Of a DNA stretch of 64,000 nt, positions 53,223-64,000 are shown piece after piece (the first letter of the stretch is position 1; the number at the start of each line of letters is the position of its first letter). This DNA is from Isoetes taiwanensis (lineage: Eukaryota > Streptophyta > Lycopodiopsida > Isoetales > Isoetaceae), in assembly GCA_021234155.1 (NCBI GenBank), contig JAJEKV010000015.1:2080852-2144851 (forward strand), in the 5' to 3' direction. Under the pieces are notes generated by a model. The model searched no databases and was not told the DNA's origin. It worked only from the letters and a program-made list of their open reading frames with translations. Both the position numbers and the translations under genes were made by a program.

Positions 53223-55658
53223 AGGGCAAGGTTGTTTAGCAAAAATACATCAGAAGAAGAAAGGTTGACTTCTTTGTTCCATGGGCATCTCCCTGGATCA
53301 AATAGTCTCATGTGACTAGTGTAATAGCATAATAATAGTGCTAGTCTGATCTTATAATGATCAGTCATAAGCAAAAATTGGAGAGCCATCAAGAAATTTG
53401 GCCACATCGAGTTTTTAGAGTGCCTACTGAAAGGAACTGGTTGAGAGTCAAGATACATCAATTAAGTCCTGGATAGTGAGATCAGCTACCACTGAATTTT
53501 TGAAAATGCACAGCAATTTGTCGAGCTTCTTGACACTGAAGTGAGTGTAATCCATCAAGAGCATGACATGGGCTTCTCTCTTCTGCTGCCATTTATGGAA
53601 AACATTAATAAAAATCTGATTTGTTCAGCATCTGTTGGATTGCCATAGCATGATCGTCTCCTGTTTCAGGCTAATAAGTGTATCAGCCAATTTTGATCGA
53701 GAGATTCTGGGATCATCACTGTCATAATCTTCAAATAATTTCTCTGGAGCACATAGCTTGAGTAGTCTCCTCTGATTGTGCTGTGAAGAATACCATCAAA
53801 GTCAGTTAGTACAATGGTAAAAAATTTGAAAGATCCTTTAAATTTCCCAATCCTGTCCCAGGCTTTGTCATATTTTGTCCCTTCGAGGAGTCTATAAGCC
53901 ATAGCTGTAGTGGCCAAGATGTCAAGGAGATTTTTTTTTAAGGGAGATGATATTTGGATTCCTGCCATTCATTACCACATTATTTCTATATTTCCATATT
54001 ACCCATAGGTATAGGCTTCTAGTGGTCAAGATTAGCCTATTATTAGAGTTCAGAAACTCCAGCAAATTCCCAGGACTCCCCTGGTTCAATTGTGAAGTCC
54101 AAACCCAAAGCTCCTCTAACCAAGAGCATTGAAAGACATGATTGGAGCTTTCCATTTGTCCACATCCCATGGGACAGTTGCCATTAATCAAAGGATCATA
54201 TTTATTCCGAATAACATTTGTGTGCAAACTCTGATGTAAAATTAGCCATCTAAAATTTTGATTTTGCTGGCTTCATAACTTTTCCACCCTTTGTAGCACA
54301 TTTTGGCAAGGGTTTCCTCCTCACAATCCCACAATCTATTGGCCTTGCATTCTGGGCTTTCCAGAAGTGCTCTATAAATATTTTTGACCACATAATTCTC
54401 TTTCCTTTTTAGAGTCCTCCTGTTTGAGTTACTGGTAACTCTCCATACTGTTTCACCTTTTCTGTTACCAACAAGAAGATTCTCCTGTCAAGTTTTGAAC
54501 CCGTAGTTTTGTCTTTCACATTTTCCAAAGTAAGCATCCTTCCTCACATCTTAAGTCTTCTATCTTTTGCAAGCCAGCTTTGTGCCGCTGCATACATTTA
54601 TGTGGGTGTATAAGGGCTAGGCATTCATTCTGATTAGGGCCAAAGATGGGCCAAAGATGGTGTGCCAAAAGAAATGGATCTCTTTGCATCTGACATCCAA
54701 TTCATCGGGGTTTAAACAAAGCAGCGCTTGATTCCAAGCTTCTAGAAGCCTTCTCATGATTGGAGAGGAGCTAGAGTTTGGGGTAACTTGAAAAAAGGCA
54801 GAATCTGGCAGAAGATGTTTTAAGACTATGGCTTCCCATAGAATGTGATTGATCTACCCAATAGTAAATCAATGTTAATGCAGGAGAGGGAATTTTGCTA
54901 TGTATTGCTCTCGAGACCATTTTCCTCGCCAGAGCTTGAGCTTGGAGGAAGAGATCTTTACAGCCAAGTCCATCTTTGGGTCTTGGCTTGATCAAATCAG
55001 CCCATGCAACCTTATGAGATTCCTGCCAGATAAACTTCCTAATAGCACCCTCAATGCTATTGTATGATGCCCTATCTGCTACAATGGCAGAGGAAAAATA
55101 TATATGTGTGCTTGCAATTACAAAATTAGCAATTTCAACTCTACCTGCAAGTGAGAGAGAGGAAGGGTAGAGCATTAATTTCTTCTTGATTCTGTTAACC
55201 AGTGACTCCCAAAGCCCATGCAGGACACTATTTAAAGCTAGAGGGACAACAAGTAGTTTGGTAGCTTTATTCTTCCCAATCACAGTAATGCCCAAAATAT
55301 CTATTTGATCAGTTGTAGCCATAATAGAACATTTGCCTTTGTTGAGCCTAACTCCTGATACTGCTCTGAATTTGTCTAGGGCCTCCAAGAAATTTGGTAG
55401 AATGTGATCATCCTCTCTCAAGAACACAAATGTATCATCAGCATATTGCATGGTGATAAAGGATTCTGTGGTATTAGGGATCCTTAGGGACTGAATTTTA
55501 CTAGTGTTATGCAAAGGAATGGCTAGTCTTGTTACCATCTCTGCAACAATTAGGAACCCTTGTCTAACTCCTCTTCTGCATTCAAATAGTTTAGTAGGAG
55601 TGTCATTTATAATAATTGCTGATGAGGCAATAGCATTTATTCTCCATAGCAGGACCAA
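53213..55658 (-). pseudogene. L1-type LINE ORF2, 5'-truncated, minus strand
   Basis: An open frame of 295 codons (55658-54771) starts in the RT: IIINDTPTKLFECRRGVRQG (motif B start), MQYADDTFVFLREDD (motif C, YADD box), FRAVSGVRLNKGKC (motif D), and LYPSSLSLAGRVEIANFVIA with IRKFIWQESHKVAWADLIKP, typical of plant L1. Further on, in shifted frames, come NYVVKNIYRALLESPECKAN and a zf-RVT-like stretch NCPMGCGQMESSNHVFQCSW (54180-54110), then LYLWVIWKYRNNVVMNGRNP. The normal CPLSP of motif B is altered to FLIVAE, and stops are present after 54771. Endonuclease and motif A are absent. It abuts the next L1 head to head. Confidence 0.85.
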
Positions 55659-58600
55659 GACTTATTTCAAGTTAAACACTTTATACTTGAAGGATGAGGA
55701 GTTTAAAGATGGATACAAGCAAGCCTGGTCCTCTACATTTGTGAGAAGGAAAGGAATGGCTGGGATTATTGATGCTCTAGCTGCCGTGAAGTCCTTTGCT
55801 AAGAATTGGGGTCGTCATCGAGTTGCTGCTAATCGAGGGATTTTGATTGCTCTGTACCAACAATTAGTGGCTTGCAGGTCTGTTACACCATCAGATGCCC
55901 AGCAGAAGAAGCAGATTTTGGCCAGCATTAGACAGATGGAAGCTGAGCAAGTTCATCACGCTCGAGTTAAAGCGGGCCTGCAATGGTTCAAAGAGGGGGA
56001 TCGTTGCACAGGCTTCTTTTTTAGAGCTGCAAAAATTCGGAGACAAGCTTCTGCGATGGTGTCTCTCCAAGTTCAAGATGGGCCTCTCATCTCTGATCCT
56101 CAGCAACTTAAGCTCTTTCTGCATGGCCACATTTCTTCCTTTTTTGCTTCTCATCGTCTTCCCTTCCAATCAGATTTTCAGGAGGCATTACTGGCAAAGA
56201 TACATCCTATTATATCTGAGGAACAAAGAGCTACTCTAGAAGCTGAGATTACGGTGAAATGATTTAGCAGATGATACCTTCCTTTTGAAGAAAGGAAAGT
56301 GTCCTGGAATTGACGGTATTCTGTGGTGTTCTTTCAGGAGTTATGGAATTGTGTTGGCGATGATGTGTACGACGCGTTTCAGGATTTCAAGAGGCAAAGG
56401 CGTCTAGACAAAATTCTCAACTCGGGTTGCATTTCTCTTATTCCTAAGTGTAAGGAACCTTCAACAATTTCGGACTGGCGCCCTATCACCTTACTATCTG
56501 CTGTGTACAAGATTTTTGCCAAAGCTTATGCACAAAAGCTTCGGGATATTCTTGCTGATTCCATATCCTCTGCAGAGTCAGGATTTCTGCCACGACGATG
56601 CATATTAAACATGTAGCTGCTGCCTATGAAGGTATTTACTGGGCTCGACTTCAGGGCCATGAAATTGTATATTTGAAGCTGGACTTTGCAAAAGCATATG
56701 ACAGTGTTGACTGGGCCTTCTTAGAGAAATGTCTCTCACGCTTTGGTTTTGGTGCACAATTCACAACTGATGTCATGAGGCTTCATTATTCTGCTCGCTC
56801 TTCTATTCTCTTCCAAGGGGAACCCTCAGCATTCTTTCAGGTGGGTCGTGGCATCCGTCAGGGCTGCCCTTTAGCTCCATTATTATTTACAGTTGTGGCT
56901 GAGGTCCTTGCCCAGGTCTTCTCTCTTGCCGCACAGGAGGGAATCTTGCATGGACTTCCTATGAACAATGGGTCGCAGGAGATCTGTAATCAATATGTGG
57001 ATGACACTTTCCTTTTTCTAAGGGCAGATGAGCAAAATTTGCAGAATGCCATTTCCTTGTTGGATTCCTTTTCCCTAGCATCTGGTATTTTTGTGGGTTG
57101 GCAGAAGTGTACAACACTATGGGCATTGGACTCTCCAGTTCCACCATGTGTAGCTACCTTTCCATGGAAGATCCTTCCCCATAGTAAAAGCAACCAAACT
57201 TTCGGTATCCCCAGAGGGTGTTCATATCTCATCAGGAGATGCGTGGGAGGCAGTGATTAAGGGCTTGGAAAAAACACCTTTTTTGGTGGTCCACAGCGAA
57301 GCTTTCCATGGCAGGACGAATTGTTGTGGCTACGTCAGTTTTAAGCAGCACCCATGTGTATATGGCTTCGTTCATGTTGGCTCCACAGTCAAAGATACAA
57401 CTTCTCGTCAGGGTTGTCAGGAACTTCATCTGGGGGGGCACAGAGAGGAGGGTCTTCTTTGTCCAAAGTCGGGTTGGGAAAAGTGAATGTTGCCAAAGCA
57501 TTTTGGCGGCCTTGGAATGATCAATTTTCTTTTGCAGAGCAAGATGATGATTTCTAAGTTCATTTGGAGAATTTTGAATAATGTGGATGAGTCCCCGGGT
57601 TCCCGCCTTGTTTATCAGTCTTTGCAAATGTGCATTTCTTTTGGGTCTCGGTCTCTTAGGCCACTTTTCCCCTGGGCTCTGTTCTATCTACTGACGGCAT
57701 ACCCTAGTGCATCTCCATTTCTTAGAGGATTGCTAGTTGCATGGGAGACTGTACAATCTCTATTTCATTTTCACCATCTTGCGCACACTAGCATGACTGC
57801 AAGTTGTTGGTGGATTCCATTGGATGGTGGTCCTCTGGTTGCTTCAGTCCACCCATTGACGCAGCGTCGATGGAGAGCAGCTGGTGTGCATATGATATCT
57901 GATTGGTATAATAATCAAAGGCAGTTGCTGACATGGGAGGGGTTTAGAGCTAAGTTCCTCCTTTTAAGGTGGGATCGACCTATTTGGCAGAATGTGTCTT
58001 CAATTCTTCCTCCAGTAGCACAAGTGGATGACTCCCAGCCGTGGGTAGTTTATGAGCATGTCAAAGCAGATAAGTTGGTGAATTCCATGTACAAGGTCTT
58101 GCTTGATGCGGACGTCTTGCCTCCTTCGTCCAAGTGGCCTTTGGTCATTCCCAGGGATCGACGGAAAGCAGTATAGAAATGGGTATGGGATAAACTACTC
58201 CATCACAAAGTATTTGTTTTATGGTGGCAAGTCACTCATCGTTGTCTGCGCGTTAATATTTTGGTGCACAGATTTCGTCCAGAGGTGTCTGCACTTTGTC
58301 CCTTATGTGCACAGAGGGACGAGACAATTGAGCATTGCTTCTTCCTATGTAGACATGTCAAGCATGCTTGGTTGTGGCTTCAAGGCCTCTTTTATTGCAA
58401 TTTGAATAGCCAGCAGGTGTTATTAGCAGTTTATCCAAGTAGTTGGGATAATTTGGCAAAAAGGGCGTTTCATTTGGCTTCTGCATGGATCATCTGGTCC
58501 ATTTGGAAAAGAAGGAATCTTCTCATATTCAAAGGCCTTGCTTGTCCAGATGCACAGGTCCTTCTTGATGCCCAACAACGAATTGTCAAAGCATTCAGGT

Positions 58601-58821
58601 GCTCATCAATTGCCAATGAGGTGAAGAGCCGTATTTGGGAGCACTATCTTCAGATTCATACTTACTTATGAGTTTTTGCTTGCTCTTCATATTGTTTAGA
58701 TGTTGTATTTGAGTGGGGTGATTTTGCTTTGGTGGACATTTTCTCCACTGAGTTATTAGTCCCCATTGTACTCTGTAACTTTCTCTGGATAATAAAGGCT
58801 CAAGTCCGTCAAAAAAAAAAA
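55655..58821 (+). pseudogene. L1-type LINE ORF2, 5'-truncated, plus strand, with poly(A)
   Basis: From TYFKLNTLYLKDEEF (55660) the frame passes through the linker after the endonuclease (KAGLQWFKEGDRCTGFFFRA at about 55970-56030). After frameshifts near 56250 comes GKCPGIDGI, then CISLIPKCKEPSTISDWRPI (RT motif 1), YLKLDFAKAYDSVDW (motif A), VGRGIRQGCPLAPLLFTVVA (motif B), NQYVDDTFLFLRADE (motif C, YVDD), FSLASGIFVGWQKC (D) and MAGRIVVATSVL. The zf-RVT-like end reads SALCPLCAQRDETIEHCFFL then C. It stops at 58669-58671. A 3' UTR with AATAAAGG (58790) and ten A (58811-58820) completes it. It is a different L1 subfamily from its minus-strand neighbour. Several frameshifts disable it. Confidence 0.9.
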
Positions 58822-59895
58822 TTCACTACGTTGCTGCATGATTCTGACAAGGATTATGTCTTAGAAACTCAAGAACGGGAAGCTTTCTGCCATTCTAATT
58901 CCATTCCACTTGGCCAATCTATTCCTGCTCCTCTTGTTGGCTACAATTCTACTAATGCAAGGACCACAATGCCTCCTGATGCCACTGCTGCTAGGAATCA
59001 AAACTCAAACCCAAGACAATATGTTAGTACGCATTGGAATGCACACGACTTAATGATTCTTCAAACAGCAAAGAAGGATGATGATGAGAAGCATTTGTTC
59101 GGTGGGAATAGGGAGAAACACAAGAAAAAAAATGTTAGATGGCAAGAGATCGAGGATTTTTGTTAGAAGAATGGTGTTCATAGATCTGCTAAATCTTGCT
59201 CGACGAAATGGGAAGGCTTGGCACAAGACTTCAAGAAAATAAATGATTACCAAAGAGAGATTCCTGGTAGATGTAGTAGCTATTGGCAAATGTCAAGTGC
59301 AGAACATAAAGACTTCAATTTGCTCGTGAACTTCTTCTCCAATGTCTATGATACAATGGATCGATGGTATGGCAAGAAAACAGTTGTCAATTTTGGAGGT
59401 TTGGTTTTTGAGTCCTCTCCTGCTTCATTCTCTTCTCCAATTCCTCCAACAGGTTGCTTACATACTTAAAGTGATTTTTCTTAATTTCTTTGAAGTAATA
59501 ACATGGTTGTTTCATAATTATAAGGGAATGATATTGATGTAACTCAAGAAGAGGAGGATGGCATTGAAAGTCAGACATGCCAGCTGATGCTTTTGGCAGT
59601 AGTACTGGCACAAGTGATGGCAATGTATCCAATCTGATGGCAGTAGTACTGGCACAAGTGATGGCAAGGATTCCACGTTGTGTTGATGGCTGGATTAGTT
59701 TGATGTAGAAGAGTGAGGAGGCTAGGTCAGAATGGAGGTCACGCCAGGAAGATATGCAGAATGGCATACATGCTAAACAAGTTGCTCTTAAGAAGCAAAA
59801 CCTAGACATCATTGCTACGGTAGCTAATGCATTGCAAGTTATGGCTATTGTATTTTTGCAACTATGCCAAAACTCTACTGCACCGAAATAGAATA
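58822..59895 (+). pseudogene. Myb/SANT-like protein of a PIF/Harbinger-type transposon, relic
   Basis: The frame directly after the L1 poly(A) gives TTLLHDSDKDYVLETQERE. The DNA-binding trihelix follows: HWNAHDLMILQTAKKDDDEK, VRWQEIEDFC, a TAG stop (59164-59166), KNGVHRSAKSCSTKWEGLAQ, DFKKINDYQREIPGRCSSYW and FNLLVNFFSNVYDTMDRW. W...W...W spacing is as in Harbinger ORF1 Myb/SANT proteins, which help the DDE transposase bind DNA. An intron (CAG|GTTGCT at 59453 to ATAAG at 59524) leads to NDIDVTQEEEDG. A C-terminal helix SEWRSRQEDMQNGIHAKQVA, LKKQNLDIIATVANALQVMA ends at TAG 59889. The stop, a duplicated 29 bp piece (GGCAGTAGTACTGGCACAAG at about 59592 and 59639) and loss of the N-terminus at the L1 make it a pseudogene. 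No transposase is in the window. Confidence 0.65.
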
Positions 59896-59964
59896 TCTGT
59901 CAATGGTTTGTTTATCTATTATTTTTATGGTGTAACTTATTAGTTGAAATTATCCATTGAATGG

Positions 59965-60236
59965 TTTGGGTGCATATTCACACGGGGGGTGACTCCGGTC
60001 AACGAGAGCTGTTGGATAGGCATATTCACCTCTTATTCCTTAATCTACACCGTACGTAAAGTTCCTCGTTTGTGGGGTATGTAAGTACAAAATTTGCTAT
60101 ACTGTATAACAAGATTCGCAAAATACTATAAGATTTGAAGCGGAATACTATATGGTGTTGATTTTGTACGTGCAAAATACAACTATGAGGGCTCTCGCTG
60201 CCCTACGTCACCCCCGTGTGAATATGCACCCAAACC
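59965..60236. mobile_element. Inverted-repeat-bounded element within repeat R
   Basis: GGTTTGGGTGCATATTCACA continuing CGGGGGGTGAC at 59965-59995 is inverted at about 60205-60235 (GTCACCCCC, GTGTGAATATGCACCCAAAC). That is about 30 bp arms with one-base length difference, 270 bp apart. It is the size of a MITE. It lies 70 bp after the Myb/SANT relic, which suggests but does not prove a Harbinger connection. A 3 bp target duplication could not be confirmed. Confidence 0.6.
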
Positions 60237-60440
60237 AAAGGGGGTTTAAGGGGGATTTTAATTTAAATGTGTTGGACCCAATGGTTGTGTTAATTAATGT
60301 CAATGGTAGTTATGTGTTGGTTGTTAATGTCAATAGTTGTTATGTGTTGGTTGTTATGTGTTGGGGGATTTAATTTTTATATGTTGGATATTAATGGTTT
60401 GTGTTGCAAAAAAAAAAAATTTGGCCCCTTCGGGGCCTTA
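60003..60440 (+). repeat. Dispersed repeat R, copy 2
   Basis: It corresponds to 5740-6075 and extends past the right inverted repeat through AAAGGGGGTTTAAGGGGG and a short TTGGTTGTTATGTG array (60300-60362) to poly(A) and GGCCCCTTCGGGGCC (60424-60438), a 15 bp palindrome. The similarity beyond the inverted repeat means the true element border is to the right of it. Confidence 0.7.
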
Positions 60441-61105
60441 GGGACGTCCCCACTCTCCCCTCCCCCCCGGTGTGACAAAAATTTTAAAATTCAAACCAGA
60501 AAAAAAACTAGAATTCATTTGAGGCTTTCATCACCTGTAGCTTTTGAATTTCATCACAATAAAACAAATAGAACATAAGTAAAAGTTACCATAAAGATAG
60601 AGCAGATTGATCCCATTATTCTGAAAGTCATAAAGTTTGCAACACCCATACACAAACATTTTTCAACTGGAATTTAAAAGCAGCCTTTGGCCTCCATGGA
60701 TTCTTGTGGTGAGAAACCAAAGTGGGAAACTTTTCTGCTTGTTAGCACAAGGATCTAGAAGCCTTGGAATTTGCTTAATAACTGCCTCAAAATCTAAAAA
60801 TGCATGGTAATGTTTTTGCAAGCTTCATTCGGAATGAGCCATAAAACAATATCCAATAGCGCAATCCTGTATTAATCAGCTGGTAGGTTGTGAAAGCCTA
60901 CCAAACCCGGCTGAAAAATTGCTGTTTTAGCATAGATAACTTAACCAAACATATCCATATCATACACTATCAAAAAGATCTCGGAGAGAGCTTTCCAACG
61001 CAATAAAAATCATCTCAAACAGAGCTTTGGATCAAAAGTTATGATAAGAAATGTGTTGCCGGCGGGGAAACTGCACTACATGCGCACTTCAAGCCTTTCA
61101 TGTGC
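60441..61105. other. Spacer, old repeat-like text
   Basis: No gene. GAGAGAGCTTTCCAACGCAA near 60977 and GGATCAAAAGTTATGA near 61030 are words often found in plant LTR/intergenic sequence. Confidence 0.3.
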
Positions 61106-61340
61106 CCATTATGCACCACACACACAAAAAGAGGGCTTTTGTTGTGAGCCATTGGTTGTTGACCATTATGCACCACACGCACAAAAAAGGGGCTTTTGTT
61201 GTGAGCCATTGGTTGTTGCCCATTATGCACCATACACACAAAAAGAGGGCTTTTGTTGTGAGCCATTGGTTGTTGACCATTATGCACCACACACACAAAA
61301 AAAGGGCTTTTGTTGTGAGCCATTGGTTGTTGACCATTGG
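61106..61340. repeat. 57 bp minisatellite, 4 copies
   Basis: CATTATGCACCACACACACA followed by AAAA, GGGCTTTTGTTGTGAGCCAT and TGGTTGTTGACC repeats four times at 57 bp spacing (about 61107, 61164, 61221, 61278), with one to four differences per unit. The period is a multiple of three, so long artefactual ORFs occur on both strands. There are no spacers, so it is not CRISPR-like. Confidence 0.9.
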
Positions 61341-61353
61341 AAAAAAAAAGGCT

Positions 61354-61492
61354 AAAATCAATGGCTCAGAAATGGTGCACTCTAGATGTACGCATTAGTA
61401 CATCCATTTGAATACATCACGAAATCATAGGAAAACCTTAGTAAAAAGCGTACAAAAACACAAAGAAAACCCCCTGTTATTATGCTACATAT
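61354..61492 (+). repeat. Dispersed repeat S, copy 2
   Basis: Partner of 7758-7898; see copy 1. It lies directly before the Helitron Rep relic and could be part of that element's left end, although copy 1 has no Rep sequence next to it. Confidence 0.75.
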
Positions 61493-61576
61493 TTGCAACA
61501 GATATTTTGTGCTCCAACAAGTTGCAAGCTTAGGTTTCTTATGGTTAAAGAATTTGGTATTCAATTGTTGCAAAAT

Positions 61577-63120
61577 TGTATTTTGAATTTTTCCTCTCAT
61601 GCCAACAAGACTCTACCAGCATCCTTTTTAGGCTCCAGACAATATGCGCTGTCCAGGTAGCAGATGCCCATGCACTCACAAGGTTCAAAGGAAAACCAAG
61701 TTTCTTCATAACTGAAATAAAGCATAAATTACACCCCGGCCAAAACTCATCTGACAACCCTACGATTATTGTTCGAGCATGTCATGAAAGAGTCCAACAT
61801 GCAAAGATCATTCGAAAGTATCTCAGACCCATATCTTACATGATGCACGTCATTGAATTCCAAAAACATGGACTACCCCATGGACACATCGTTGTAAAGA
61901 CAGAGCATGAGATACCAATAGACATGATCGATAATCTAATATCTGTTGAACTACCAGGGGATACCGCACTTGGAGCACTGGTTGAAAAATATCCAAATAC
62001 CCAAAACCATTGAACCCAACGACATACATCGATGAAAAAGAATACGTACAATACAGACGTCGAATGGAAGAAGACGTAAATGTTGTTCCGCGCATCCCAT
62101 TTCTATTGAGAGAAATGGACTGCCATGTCTATGTCGACATCGCCTTGACCGTGCATATATTCGCATATCTTTACGACTACATATACAAAGGCTTTGACAT
62201 CACTCGTTTTTGCATTGATCCTGCAAAGTATACGCCGAGCATAAACATCTCGAAACCACTTGTCACAACAAATACTAGTGACTAGGATCACACAAAAAAT
62301 GAAATCCAAGATTATATTTCTGCATGATATCTATCATCCATGGAAGCCACATGGAGAATCATGTCCTACCACATGACTGAAAAACACCCCTCCGTAAAAT
62401 GCCTTCCCCTACATTTAGAAGGACACAACAGAAACTGTTTCAGAAACACATCCACAAGCACCAGAATTTCCCTGTTAGACAGGTATTTTCTATGCCCCCT
62501 TGCTCCTAAATTTGACCCCTTTAACTACATCGAGTACAATGAACAATATACTTTTACTACATATAGACCAAGCATTATCCTCAAGCCCACCGATCATCTC
62601 AACCCAAAACATCATCCACAAAAGAACAAAAGGACAGTTAATCTATAGAATACGACTATACTTCCAAAGGTTGGAGAGTCTTTCTACCTTAGACTCATCC
62701 TCACAAAGCTGCACGATCTTGGGACAAACTCAAAATCCACGACGAGAAACAGTATGAAACATATCAAGAAACTGCCCAGGCCATGGGATTAATTGCATCA
62801 GCAACCGAAGCCATAACAGTAATGCAGGAGGCAATTCCATGCTTGCAGACTCCATAACAAATACGATTCCTATTTGCGCTGCTAATTCTAGATTCTGGAC
62901 CAGCACTCCGACTATGGGAAACATTTCAAGAACACATGATAGCTGACTTCCTACAACAATACCCAGAAAACCAATCAGCTGCCATTGATGAAAGCCTCCT
63001 CGCCATTAACAACATCTTGATCCAGCACGGAACCATTCGGTCTACCTACACACAACATCCCATGTAGAGAAGTACAAAATGAGCTCAGCAAATTCCCCGA
63101 TCACGAAGAGTACCTTACAA
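61577..63120 (+). pseudogene. Helitron Rep/helicase-like domain, decayed
   Basis: Successive frames give FKGKPSFFITEI (usual G-x-P-D-x-F-x-T); HVIEFQKHGLPHGHIVV at about 61850, with the H-x-H Rep motif; DMIDNLISVELP; then, after a stop, YVQYRRRMEEDVNVVPRIPF, LLREMDCHVYVDI and YLYDYIYKGFD (the two-tyrosine Y-x3-Y motif, normal form Y-L-x-K-Y). A shift leads to EIQDYISARYLSSMEATWRI, then GESFYLRLIL near 62670, and YQETAQAMGLIASATEAITV then LFALLILDSGPALRLWETFQ (62760-62920), the Rep-helicase linker. The helicase motifs proper are not found before the window's end. At least four frame changes or stops mean it is dead. Helitrons move by rolling-circle replication. Confidence 0.85.
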
Positions 63121-64000
63121 AAAGCTCAACTATGTCAGAGACCATGAACCAAAACCAGACCTCAATCTACACATATATATATGCAAACTTATATTGAATC
63201 CTCAACTGCCTTGAGTAGTTTCGTGACAAAATGGAGGGCGAACGAAGGAGGAGCGTAAGTATCAATTGTCTACAGAAATAAATAAATAAAGTGTTAGGCA
63301 AGGTCTTCAAAATAACCTTTCCCAGAACTTGAAAATGGAATGAACTCTCAATTTGGTATATCTTGCATGTAGATGACATCTTTCTTTGGACAACTGGGAA
63401 CTCTTCGGTCCCTTCATACCAAACACCTTTTTCTGCAAAGTATGATCGATTGCGGCCTCTATAGGATCGAGATCAAAACAGTTATTGAACCCAATTTCAT
63501 CAAGCAAATGCACCATACCGACTCAACTGAAATCTTTGGTTCTATCTGTCAATTTGTCATGCTTTGCTTTAGACATAAAAAAAATGTGATTATTCAATGT
63601 GTAAATGTTAGGTTACATACTATGACTGCCCGATTACTAATACCACAAAATTAGGATACCGCCAAACAAAAGCAGGAGTAAAATGGAAAATAGAGCCAGA
63701 AATAGAGCAATAGAAGGACGGCTTAAGATATACCGACAAAACAAAAGGTAAAAAAAATGTCGAAAAACATTCTCACTCACTTTTCAGTTCAATCCGATGG
63801 AATCGGCAAGCGATGTATTCGTAAATCCTTTACTTGTATGAGAGTCGTCCTATGTCAACCCGATGGGCGGTTGGGATCCTTTCGTGTGGTGAGTCTAGGG
63901 ACTGACAATTGGCTTCGACTTGCCTCATCCAAACGGATGTCAGGTAAGACTCGATGTCCTGGGATTATTCTAGGAACTGGAATAACTCACGTGATATGAC
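63121..64000. other. Unassigned right end
   Basis: Frames on both strands are open near 63307-63654 (minus DLDPIEAAIDHTLQKKVFGM) and a plus frame runs from 63757 off the window edge (MSKNILTHFSVQSDGIGKRC). Neither shows a recognised domain. Helicase-part remnants of the Helitron might be expected here but were not seen. Confidence 0.25.

Noticed and set aside
60424-60445. GGCCCCTTCGGGGCC palindrome in repeat R as a Helitron 3' end
   Set aside because: It is followed by TTAGG, not CTRR, and the R copy at 6 kb has a different word after its palindrome; the similarity gives no consistent terminus.
61039-61398. ORFs of 87-115 codons and a CRISPR-like look
   Set aside because: The 57 bp units are contiguous with no unique spacers and the period is a multiple of three, so they are a minisatellite with artefactual ORFs; the context is eukaryotic.

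Overview
The window looks like nuclear DNA of a land plant with a large, repeat-rich genome. Reasons: spliced genes with GT-AG introns, plant-type families (a PI-PLC X-domain protein with an N-terminal signal and a GPI-like tail, an oxysterol-binding-protein exon, a TPM-domain relic), plant L1 LINEs with a CCHC-type gag-like ORF1, a PIF/Harbinger-type Myb/SANT protein and a Helitron Rep relic. The many decayed non-LTR elements and sparse genes would suit a fern or another non-seed plant, but that is inference.

Only one gene appears intact: a minus-strand, eight-coding-exon PI-PLC X-domain gene (CDS 48281-50358) with a further intron in its 5' UTR. All its junctions are GT-AG and in phase, giving 386 residues. 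Other host-like coding material is broken or isolated: a TPM-domain relic (3.1-3.7 kb), an acidic hypothetical ORF (7.2-7.8 kb), a single OSBP/ORP exon (39.3-39.6 kb), and several anonymous exon-like ORFs.

Layout. 0-2.2 kb: short inverted repeats and a 5'-truncated LINE. 3-4 kb: TPM relic. 5.7-7.9 kb: two dispersed repeats (called R and S here) around a hypothetical ORF. 8.6-14.1 kb: an L1 ORF1 split by a 3.5 kb terminal-inverted-repeat element with an 8 bp target duplication; that element carries coiled-coil exon-like pieces. 14.3-17.3 kb: little recognisable. 17.3-18.8 kb: two opposed LINE fragments. 20.5 kb: a possible Helitron 3' end. 25.4-28.7 kb: a diverged tandem duplication whose first copy is interlaced with LINE sequence. 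30.5 kb: a 183 bp tandem repeat. 31-36 kb: minus-strand exon-like relics of unknown function. 36-39.2 kb: a spliced transposase-like gene that stops before its expected catalytic part and has a GT-rich 600 bp satellite in its intron. 41.7-47.1 kb: a 1.3 kb segmental duplication with a filled and an empty insertion site. 47.1-47.4 kb: a tRNA-derived SINE. 48.3-50.7 kb: the PI-PLC gene. 51.5-52.5 kb: a minus LINE 3' end. 53.2-58.8 kb: two different L1s meeting head to head. 58.8-60.4 kb: Myb/SANT relic and the second R copy. 61.1-63.1 kb: 57 bp minisatellite, second S copy and a decayed Helitron Rep domain.

Most of the window is therefore a record of nested transposition and local duplication, not a working gene cluster. 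The best structural evidence is the TIR element at 8873-12408: removing it and one target-site copy restores the L1 reading frame exactly.
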